Part shown: positions 1-6,889 of the stretch, one piece after another
How positions within the stretch are numbered: position 1 is the stretch's first letter
Layout of the letters: each line of letters starts with the position of its first letter
Origin: Pseudorhodobacter sp.
Lineage (GTDB): Bacteria; Pseudomonadota; Alphaproteobacteria; Rhodobacterales; Rhodobacteraceae
Direction of reading: 5' to 3'
NCBI GenBank assembly: GCA_024641255.1
Contig: JAHEDL010000021.1
Coordinates: 1 to 7,235, forward strand
Length of the DNA: 7,235 nt
Translations under genes and position numbers: made by a program
Notes under the pieces: generated by a model
Seen by the model: the letters and a program-made list of their open reading frames with translations, nothing else
What the model was told of the DNA's origin: nothing
Database searches by the model: none

Positions 1-933
1 GCACAATTTGAAATCCTGCACGCAGGCCCGCATGTATCCCTGCAAGACGGTGGCCGCAAAGGTGCGCTGCGCTATGGCGTTCCGGCCTCTGGCCCGATGG
101 ATCGGCTTGCGCTTGCAGCGGCCAATCGCGCCTTGGGCAACACCGCCGATGCGGTGGGGGTCGAAGTGTCTTTGGCTGGCCTGACCCTGAAATGCAGCGC
201 AGGCGCGGTGACGCTTGCCGTCGCGGGCGGTGGCTTTGTGGTTGAACATGCCGGGCGGAAATATGGCTCGTGGCAGGTTTTGACCGTTGCACAGGGCGAA
301 ACCTTGGTCATCCGCCCCGGTGGTTGGGGCACATGGTGCTGCCTTGCCTTTGCCGGTGATCTGCAATCGCCACGTTGGATGAACAGTGCCGCAACCCACG
401 GCAGTTCCGGGCTTGGCGGTGGAAAACTGACGACAGGCGGGCAGCTTACGGTGCTGGCTGCACGGGTAAATGCGGCTCTAAACGGCCCAATTCCCTGTCC
501 GGTCTTTGCCCGCCCCCGCCATCAGCTGCGGATCAGCCTTGGCCCGCAAGACCGTTTTTTCGCCCCCGAAACCCTGCAAGACCTGCTGACCAGCCGCTTC
601 ACGCTGACATCGGCCTATGATCGCATGGGCGTCCGCCTGTCTGGCCCGCCGCTGCCCCCCGCGGCAGAGCTTTCGATGCCGTCAGAGCCCATCGCGCGCG
701 GCTCGATCCAGGTCGCAGGCGACGGGGTGGCGACGGTGTTGCTGGCAGATCATCAAACCACCGGCGGCTATCCGAAGATCGCCACGGTGCTGGATTGTGA
801 TCTGGATGGTTTTGCGCAACTGCGTCCGCGCGATGCTGTCAGCTTTCACGCCGTAACGCCTGATCAGGCCATTCGCCTTGCCCGCACCCAAGCCCACAGC
901 GTCGCCGCCTATCTTGCGCGGCTGGGGGCTTAG
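1..933 (+). CDS. pxpC: 5-oxoprolinase subunit C family protein (biotin-dependent carboxyltransferase / allophanate hydrolase subunit 2 family), 5' end missing
   Basis: The frame is open from base 1 and shows 310 residues up to the TAG at 931-933. E. coli PxpC is about 310 residues, so only a few N-terminal residues and the start codon lie outside the window. Family signatures seen are VSLQDGGRKG followed by YGVPASGPMD and AANRALGN near the N-terminus (about residues 13-48), DRMGVRLSGP at about 207-216, and TTGGYPKIAT at about 253-262 followed by the DLDGFAQLRPRD segment. In bacteria PxpC works with PxpA and PxpB in ATP-dependent cleavage of 5-oxoproline to glutamate; family members also occur in urea-carboxylase-type systems. 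pxpA and pxpB are not visible here, so the exact substrate is inferred. The gene runs convergently into hpaR and has no evident link to the hpa pathway. An internal ATG at 97 is not the start, because conserved family sequence continues upstream of it. Confidence 0.88.
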   Translation, partial: AQFEILHAGPHVSLQDGGRKGALRYGVPASGPMDRLALAAANRALGNTADAVGVEVSLAGLTLKCSAGAVTLAVAGGGFVVEHAGRKYGSWQVLTVAQGETLVIRPGGWGTWCCLAFAGDLQSPRWMNSAATHGSSGLGGGKLTTGGQLTVLAARVNAALNGPIPCPVFARPRHQLRISLGPQDRFFAPETLQDLLTSRFTLTSAYDRMGVRLSGPPLPPAAELSMPSEPIARGSIQVAGDGVATVLLADHQTTGGYPKIATVLDCDLDGFAQLRPRDAVSFHAVTPDQAIRLARTQAHSVAAYLARLGA

Positions 934-1373
934 CTGTCCAACTCGGCCAGTTCGATCAGCAACTCTATCAGCTGGCTGGTGCGTTCCGGCCCATAGGCCT
1001 GTTCCAGCGCGCGATAAATCTCGGCGCTATCCGGTGCAACGGCCGTCAACAAAGCGCGGCCTTTCGGTGCGATAGACAGCATCACCCGCCGCCCGTCGCT
1101 GGCATCCTTGGCGCGTTCGATCAACCCGCGTTCGGTCATCGCCTTGATCATCCGCGTCAGCGACGGCGCCAGAATATTCGCCCGCACCGCAACCTCTGTC
1201 GCATCAAGGCTGTCAACCTCGCCCAGCACCCGGATCACCCGCCATTGCTGTTCGTTGATGTCATGTGCGGCAAGCATCGGGCGAAACCGGTTCATCACCG
1301 CTTCACGCGCGCGCAGCAGCGCCATCGGCAGCGAATGGCGCGTGTCGCGCGGTGGGTGAGACGTATCGTTCAT
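930..1373 (-). CDS. hpaR: MarR-family regulator of homoprotocatechuate degradation (HpaR-like)
   Basis: This 147-residue protein has the MarR winged-helix layout. An N-terminal dimerisation helix includes SLPMALLRAREAVMNRFRP (about 14-32), followed by EQQWRVIRVL (41-50), a helix-turn-helix at about 57-85 (DATEVAVRANILAPSLTRMI), and a wing with DASDGRR (90-96). The ALLxAREAxMxxFRP and EQQWRVIR segments are typical of HpaR/HpcR, the E. coli repressor of the homoprotocatechuate meta-cleavage operon, which is relieved by pathway aromatics. The start at 1373 has a good ribosome site (GGTGAG about 5 bases upstream); a later Met17 would also be possible, because E. coli HpaR begins close to that point. 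The gene is divergent from the catabolic operon it presumably represses, and its stop codon overlaps that of pxpC. The role is inferred from family and location; effector binding cannot be judged from sequence alone. Confidence 0.9.
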   Translation of the reverse strand: MNDTSHPPRDTRHSLPMALLRAREAVMNRFRPMLAAHDINEQQWRVIRVLGEVDSLDATEVAVRANILAPSLTRMIKAMTERGLIERAKDASDGRRVMLSIAPKGRALLTAVAPDSAEIYRALEQAYGPERTSQLIELLIELAELDS

Positions 1374-1425
1374 GCTCTCACCTACCGCTTTTGCGGCAAG
1401 TCGTGCAAGCGGGCGAAGAAAATCC

Positions 1426-1453
1426 TTGACCGGCGTTTGAATTTGTTTAACCT
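1426..1453 (+). promoter_or_regulatory. Candidate sigma-70 promoter of the hpa operon
   Basis: TTGACC at 1426-1431 matches the -35 consensus at five of six bases. TAACCT at 1448-1453, after a 16-base spacer, is a weak -10 (three of six). Transcription would start near 1460, leaving a leader of about 16 bases before the hpaF ATG, enough to include its ribosome site. The -10 lies inside the TTAAC palindrome, as expected for a repressor-blocked promoter. The placement is inference from matching by eye. Confidence 0.4.
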
Positions 1454-1458
1454 GTTAA
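1447..1458. promoter_or_regulatory. Candidate HpaR operator, palindrome TTAAC-CT-GTTAA
   Basis: A perfect inverted repeat of two 5-base arms separated by CT lies between the divergent hpaR and hpaF genes. It overlaps the proposed -10 and is upstream of the hpaF ribosome site. MarR dimers bind AT-rich inverted repeats of about this size, and in known hpa/hpc clusters HpaR represses the divergent meta-cleavage operon. Pairing does not continue cleanly beyond the arms. The assignment to HpaR is inference. Confidence 0.5.
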
Positions 1459-1464
1459 GTTATA

Positions 1465-1470
1465 CGGAGA
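1465..1470 (+). promoter_or_regulatory. Ribosome binding site that fixes the hpaF start
   Basis: CGGAGA lies 5 bases before the ATG at 1476. The reading frame stays open far upstream, back through the antisense of hpaR. This site, together with the required Met-Pro N-terminus of HpaF, selects 1476 as the true start. Confidence 0.75.
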
Positions 1471-1475
1471 TCGCC

Positions 1476-1858
1476 ATGCCGCACCTGACCATCGAATATT
1501 CCGCCAATCTGGAAACCGCCGTCGATTTCGACGCGCTTTGTGTCGCGCTGCAGGGCGTCTTGCTGGCGTCTGGCCTGTTCGAACTTGGCGCGCTGCGGGT
1601 GCGCGCGCGACCTTGCCCGCATTACGCCATCGCGGATCGGCTGCCAGAAAACAGCTTTGCTGACATGATCCTGCGCATCGGTGCCGGGCGCAGCGATGCC
1701 GAAAAGCTTGCGGTCGGAAAGGCTCTAATCGCCTGCGCAGAGACACATTTTGCGCCGCAACTCGCGCGCCCGCATTTCGCCCTGTCGCTAGAGGTGCAGG
1801 AAATCTCTGCCCCGCTTAGCTGGAAAACCAACGCCATTCACCCGCGCCTGAGGACATC

Positions 1859-1862
<4 letters not shown>
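1476..1862 (+). CDS. hpaF: 5-carboxymethyl-2-hydroxymuconate delta-isomerase
   Basis: This 128-residue protein of the tautomerase superfamily (E. coli HpaF is about 126) begins Met-Pro-His-Leu-Thr-Ile-Glu-Tyr. After Met removal the N-terminal proline is the catalytic base, which strongly supports this start. Further family matches are LRIGAGRSDAEK (about 66-77), the THFA segment (about 89-92), and a C-terminal LSLEVQEIS followed by a WKTNAIHP-like end, equivalent to FKQNNVH in E. coli. It converts 5-carboxymethyl-2-hydroxymuconate to its 5-oxopent-3-ene-1,2,5-tricarboxylate tautomer in the cytoplasm, following the dehydrogenase step. It is the first gene of the operon, directly behind the control region, and its TGA overlaps the hpaE start as ATGA, so the two are probably translationally coupled. 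In E. coli hpaF sits after hpaD rather than first, so the order here differs. Confidence 0.9.
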
Positions 1863-3376
<1,514 letters not shown>

Positions 3377-3412
3377 TCGTCAGGAAACGCGCGACCCCAA
3401 CGGAGAAAACTT

Positions 3413-4264
3413 ATGGGTGAAATCGTTCTCGCGGCAAAATGCACGCATGTTCCAACGATGCTGATGTCGGAACAAGACGGGCCGGTAAAGGGCAAGCGGC
3501 AGGCCGCGATTGACGGCCATTTCGAAATTGGGCGCCGCGCCAACGAGTTGGGCGTTGATACGGTGATTGTCTGCGATACCCATTGGGTGATCAACGCGGG
3601 CTTCCACATCAACGCGAATACCCACTTCAAGGGGCTGTTCACCTCGAATGAATTCCCGCAGTTCATCCAGAACATGCCCTATGAATACGAGGGCAACCCC
3701 GCCTTGGGCGACGCCATTGCCAAGGCCGCGACCGATCTGGGGGTTTATACCCTGTCGCACCATCTTGATACGCTGGAACTGGAATATGGCACGCTGGTGC
3801 CGATGCGTTTTCTAAGCCGCGCGCATAAAATGAAGGTGGTTTCCATCGCCGCGTGGTGCACCGTTCATAGCCACGACGAAAGCCGCGTGATCGGGCAAGC
3901 GATCCGTCAGGCGGTTCAGGCAAGCGACAGCCGCGTGCTTTTGGTCGCCTCGGGGTCGTTGTCGCACAAGATCTGGCCGAACAAGGACTATGCCGCCAAC
4001 AACGGCACCTTCACCATCAGTTCCGAATTCAACCGTCAGATGGATCTGCATGTGCTGGAAATGTGGAAGAACGGCGATCATGCCACCTTCCTCAAAATGC
4101 TGCCCGACTATGCCAGCTTTTGCTGTGGTGAAGGCTCGATGCACGACACCGCCATGCTGTATGGCGCGCTTGGCTGGGACAACTATCGCGGCAAATGCGA
4201 AGTTGTGACCGAATACTTCCCGTCGTCCGGCACCGGGCAAACCAACGTCATCTTCCCCGTTTAA
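3413..4264 (+). CDS. hpaD: 3,4-dihydroxyphenylacetate 2,3-dioxygenase, class III extradiol (LigB type)
   Basis: This 283-residue protein is the same length as E. coli HpaD and similar along its whole length (AAKCTHVPTM, CDTHWVIN, NYEGNP-like EYEGNPALG, LEYGTLVPMR, GSLSHKIW, CCGEGSMHDTAMLYGALGWD, SSGTGQTNVIFP). It opens homoprotocatechuate next to the hydroxyl groups (meta cleavage) using non-haem Fe(II) and O2. The 2-His-1-carboxylate set of class III enzymes can be placed at His12, His57 and Glu240, and the acid/base His at His185. The start at 3413 follows GGAG by 7 bases. A 36-base spacer with no visible hairpin or promoter separates it from hpaE. The oddity is that a second, unrelated dioxygenase for apparently the same substrate follows immediately downstream. 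Confidence 0.93.
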   Translation: MGEIVLAAKCTHVPTMLMSEQDGPVKGKRQAAIDGHFEIGRRANELGVDTVIVCDTHWVINAGFHINANTHFKGLFTSNEFPQFIQNMPYEYEGNPALGDAIAKAATDLGVYTLSHHLDTLELEYGTLVPMRFLSRAHKMKVVSIAAWCTVHSHDESRVIGQAIRQAVQASDSRVLLVASGSLSHKIWPNKDYAANNGTFTISSEFNRQMDLHVLEMWKNGDHATFLKMLPDYASFCCGEGSMHDTAMLYGALGWDNYRGKCEVVTEYFPSSGTGQTNVIFPV

Positions 4265-4273
4265 GGATCTGCA

Positions 4274-5254
4274 ATGCCCGTTCCCGCCGCCAATCTTTAC
4301 CCCGATTTCAATACGGTCCGGCTAAGCCACGTTGAATTTAGCGTCACTAATCTGGCAGAATCGAAGAAATTCTACGTCGATACGCTGGGGCTTCAGATTA
4401 CTGGCGAAGAACCCGGCGTGCTGTATCTGCGCGCGATGGAGGAGCGCGGTCACCACTGCCTTATCCTGCGTCAAGCCGCCGAAGCCCGCGCGCAGGTGTT
4501 GGGATTCAAGGTTTGGGATGACGCCGACCTTGATAAAGCCGCCGCGTGGTTCACCGCCAAGGGCCGCGCGATTGCTTGGGTCACCCGGCCGTTTCAGGGC
4601 CGCACCCTGCTGACCTCAGATCTGTTCGGGGTGCCGCTTGAATTCTACGCCAAGATGGATCGCCTGCCGCCGATCCATCAGAAATACAGTCTCTATCATG
4701 GCGTAAAACCGCTGCGGATCGACCATTTCAACACCTTCTCGCCCGATGTCGACGCTTCGGTTGCGTTCTGGAATGACATGGGGTTCCGCGTTACTGAATA
4801 CACAGAAGATGAAGCTTCGGGCAGGCTTTGGGCGGCGTGGATGCACCGCAAGGGCGGCGTGCATGACATGGCCTTCACCAACGGCACCGGCCCGCGCCTG
4901 CATCACGTCGCGTTCTGGGTGCCGACGCCGCTGAACATCATTGATATGTTGGATCTGATGGCGACCACCGGTTATGTCGGCAATATCGAGCGCGGTCCCG
5001 GTCGCCACGGCATTTCGAACGCGTTCTTCCTGTATATCCGCGACCCCGACGGCCACCGGATCGAGATTTACTGCTCGGATTACCAAACCGTCGACCCCGA
5101 CCTTGAACCGATCAAATGGGATCTGAAAGACCCGCAGCGGCAAACCCTGTGGGGGGCACCCGCGCCAAAGTCGTGGTTCGAAGAAGGCTCGCTTTTTGCC
5201 GGAACAACGCCGACAAAGGCGGTATTGAACGCACAACCAATCGTGGCACCATGA
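4274..5254 (+). CDS. VOC-fold (type I) extradiol dioxygenase, homoprotocatechuate 2,3-dioxygenase-like
   Basis: This 326-residue protein has two vicinal-oxygen-chelate repeats. The N-terminal domain starts at RLSHVEFSVTNLAESKKFY (about 16-34); the catalytic C-terminal domain runs from LRIDHFNTFSPDVDASVAFW (about 148-166) to DPDGHRIEIY (257-266). Metal ligands are inferred as His151, His211 and Glu264. Comparison with the Brevibacterium fuscum homoprotocatechuate dioxygenase (His155, His214, Glu267; second-sphere His200, His248, Tyr257) gives His197, His245 and Tyr254 at a constant offset of three, so the whole active site looks intact. The tail WDLKDPQRQTLWG...SWFEEGSL also resembles that enzyme, but the protein ends about 39 residues earlier than the 365-residue B. 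fuscum enzyme. The AAGGA ribosome site overlaps the hpaD stop, and the gene ends in an ATGA overlap with the next gene. It could be a second homoprotocatechuate dioxygenase, or act on a related catechol. The substrate is inferred. Confidence 0.82.
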   Translation: MPVPAANLYPDFNTVRLSHVEFSVTNLAESKKFYVDTLGLQITGEEPGVLYLRAMEERGHHCLILRQAAEARAQVLGFKVWDDADLDKAAAWFTAKGRAIAWVTRPFQGRTLLTSDLFGVPLEFYAKMDRLPPIHQKYSLYHGVKPLRIDHFNTFSPDVDASVAFWNDMGFRVTEYTEDEASGRLWAAWMHRKGGVHDMAFTNGTGPRLHHVAFWVPTPLNIIDMLDLMATTGYVGNIERGPGRHGISNAFFLYIRDPDGHRIEIYCSDYQTVDPDLEPIKWDLKDPQRQTLWGAPAPKSWFEEGSLFAGTTPTKAVLNAQPIVAP

Positions 5255-6096
5255 GCAAATTCGTCTCTTACACCACTGGCAAGGCCGAAGGCTGGGGTCA
5301 TATTGATGGCACGGTGATCACCGACCTGACCGCGCATTTTCCAACCCTGCGCGCCGCAATCGAAGCGGGTGCGCTGGCGGCTTTGGCGCAGGCCGCTGGC
5401 CCGCATCTGGCGCTGGATCAGGTCAACCTGACCATTCCGGTCACCAACCCGGAAAAGATTCTGTGCGTCGGCGTCAACTTCCCCGACCGCAACGCCGAAT
5501 ACAAAGACGGCCAAGACGCCCCGCCTTACATGTCTTTGTTTCCCCGCTTTCCGCGATCATTCACCGGCGCTGACCAACCGCTGATCCGCCCGCCAGAAAG
5601 CCATCAACTGGATTACGAAGCCGAAGTTGTGATCGTGATCGGCAAAGCCGGTCGCCGCATTGCTGAATCGGACGCCTATAGCCACATCGCTGGCCTGTCC
5701 TTGGCCAACGAAGGCACCATCCGCGATTGGGTGCGCCACGCGAAGTTCAATGTCACCCAAGGCAAGAATTGGGACAATTCAGGCTCTATCGGGCCGTATT
5801 TGACCCCGTTCACCGATGCCGCCCAGCTTGACGACATTGCGCTGGAAGCCCGCGTTAATGGCGAGCTGCGCCAACAAGACCGCACCAGCCGGATGATTTT
5901 TTCCTTCCGCAAGATCGTCGCCTATATCTCTACCTTCACCACGCTTGTCCCCGGTGACGTGATCCTGTGCGGCACCCCCACCGGCGCAGGCGCGCGGTTT
6001 GATCCGCCAATCTGGCTGAAACCCGGCGACGTGGTCGAGGTGTCGGCCACCGGTCTTGGCACCCTGCGCAACACCATTGCCGACGAAACTCTATGA
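5251..6096 (+). CDS. hpaG: FAH-family decarboxylase/isomerase, single-domain HpaG-like
   Basis: This 281-residue protein carries one fumarylacetoacetate-hydrolase domain from about residue 68 (EKILCVGVNFPDR) to the C-terminus. Seen are YEAEVVIVIGKAGR with metal ligands Glu123 and Glu125, ANEGTIRDW with Glu154 where many relatives have Asp, GKNWDNSGSIGPYL (171-184), RVNGELRQ, and PGDVILCGTPTGAG (234-247). In the hpa pathway HpaG decarboxylates 5-oxopent-3-ene-1,2,5-tricarboxylate and isomerises the product. E. coli HpaG is a two-domain fusion of about 429 residues, whereas this is a single unit. The start is the ATG overlapping the upstream TGA. The ribosome site is poor (GTGG), which argues for coupled translation. 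An in-frame ATG at 5116 would overlap the dioxygenase by 139 bases and adds no family sequence. The role is assigned from family plus position; another FAH-type hydrolase function is possible. Confidence 0.8.
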   Translation: MSKFVSYTTGKAEGWGHIDGTVITDLTAHFPTLRAAIEAGALAALAQAAGPHLALDQVNLTIPVTNPEKILCVGVNFPDRNAEYKDGQDAPPYMSLFPRFPRSFTGADQPLIRPPESHQLDYEAEVVIVIGKAGRRIAESDAYSHIAGLSLANEGTIRDWVRHAKFNVTQGKNWDNSGSIGPYLTPFTDAAQLDDIALEARVNGELRQQDRTSRMIFSFRKIVAYISTFTTLVPGDVILCGTPTGAGARFDPPIWLKPGDVVEVSATGLGTLRNTIADETL

Positions 6097-6881
6097 CGCC
6101 CGATCAGATCACCGCCGCTGGAAACAGTCTCTATTCGGCCGAAACAGCCCGTATTCAACGCGGTCTGCTGTCTGCCGAATTCCCCGATGCTACGATGGAT
6201 GACGCCTATGCGATCCAGTCGGCCTTTGTTGCCCGCAAACAGGCGGCGGGGCGCAAAACCATCGGTTGGAAGATCGGCCTGACCAGCCGCGCCATGCAGC
6301 AACAGTTGAACATCGAAACCCCCGATTCAGGGGTTTTGCTGGATGACATGGCCTTTGCCAATGGTGCTACCGTTCCGGCGAACCGCTTCATCGCGCCCCG
6401 CATCGAAGCCGAGATTGCTTTTGTGATGAAAGCCCCGCTATCGGGCGCCGTCACCCGTGATCAGGTGCTTGCTGCCACCGATTACGTCACCCCCGCGTTG
6501 GAAATCCTTGATACCCGCATCGTCCGCGCCAATGCGGGTAAAACCCGCACCATTATCGACACCATTTCCGATAATGCCGCCAATGCCGGTATCTTGTGGG
6601 GTAGTGCCAAGCATCCCCCAAACGTTGATCTGCGTTGGGTCGGCGCCATCGTTTCGCGCGACGGTGTGGTGGAAGAAACCGGGCTTGGTGCGGGTGTGCT
6701 CAACGATCCCGTCACTGGCCTCGTCTGGCTTGCCGCCCGCATGGCGCAATACGGCCAGCGCATCGAACCGGGGCAAATCATTTTATCTGGCAGCTTCATT
6801 CGTGCTATCGAATGCCCATCGGGCTGCCGCATCGCTGCCGATTTCGGCACGTTCGGCAGCCTTACCTGCCAATTCGAATAG
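6093..6881 (+). CDS. hpaH: 2-oxo-hept-4-ene-1,7-dioate hydratase
   Basis: This 262-residue protein (E. coli HpaH/HpcG about 267) belongs to the FAH-related hydratase/decarboxylase family that includes MhpD and XylJ. It adds water to 2-oxohept-4-ene-1,7-dioate to give 4-hydroxy-2-oxoheptanedioate and needs Mg2+ or Mn2+. Visible signatures are TIGWKIGLTSRAMQ (56-69), TPDSGVLLDDM (76-86), RIEAEIAF with metal ligands Glu105 and Glu107, ALEILDTRI with Glu137, TISDNAANAG (157-166), and PGQIILSGSF (226-235). All expected ligands are present. It starts within an ATGA overlap with hpaG and has no clear ribosome site of its own, so it is probably translated by reinitiation. The following gene starts 8 bases after its TAG. 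Confidence 0.93.
   Translation: MTPDQITAAGNSLYSAETARIQRGLLSAEFPDATMDDAYAIQSAFVARKQAAGRKTIGWKIGLTSRAMQQQLNIETPDSGVLLDDMAFANGATVPANRFIAPRIEAEIAFVMKAPLSGAVTRDQVLAATDYVTPALEILDTRIVRANAGKTRTIIDTISDNAANAGILWGSAKHPPNVDLRWVGAIVSRDGVVEETGLGAGVLNDPVTGLVWLAARMAQYGQRIEPGQIILSGSFIRAIECPSGCRIAADFGTFGSLTCQFE
6513..6549 (+). repeat. Competing inverted repeats inside hpaH
   Basis: ACCCGCAT (6513-6520) pairs perfectly with ATGCGGGT (6532-6539) over an 11-base loop. The GCGGGT of that same second arm (6534-6539) also pairs with ACCCGC (6543-6548) over a 3-base loop. The two hairpins cannot form at once. They lie in codons for DTRIVRANAGKTRT, close to metal ligand Glu137. The pairing is directly visible, but any function is unknown and it may be chance in GC-rich coding sequence. 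Confidence 0.45.
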
Positions 6882-6889
6882 GACACACC

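Larger units (their letters stand above)
1374..1475. promoter_or_regulatory. Divergent hpaR / hpaF control region
   Basis: This 102-base non-coding stretch is the only space from which both hpaR and the hpa operon can be transcribed. Its right half is AT-rich compared with the flanking genes. It holds the candidate operon promoter, a TTAAC palindrome, and ribosome sites at both ends. On the hpaR side, a short CCGC-TTTT-GCGG inverted repeat (1385-1396) lies just upstream of the hpaR ribosome site and would form a small hairpin in the hpaR leader. I could not pick a convincing promoter for hpaR on the - strand. Confidence 0.8.

Noticed and set aside
1245..1475. Upstream in-frame extension of hpaF into the antisense of hpaR
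   Set aside because: HpaF needs proline directly after the initiator Met for catalysis; the ATG at 1476 provides this and has a ribosome site 5 bases away.
3377..3412. Possible internal promoter or terminator between hpaE and hpaD
   Set aside because: The 36-base spacer shows only a ribosome site; no inverted repeat with a T-run and no credible -35/-10 pair.
4616..5236. Open frame on the - strand opposite the VOC dioxygenase
   Set aside because: The composition is typical of antisense shadow translation and the + strand gene has clear catalytic motifs.
5116..5250. In-frame upstream ATG extending the HpaG-like protein by 45 residues
   Set aside because: It would overlap the VOC gene by 139 bases, adds no FAH-family sequence, and the ATG at 5251 gives the normal ATGA junction and a typical N-terminus.
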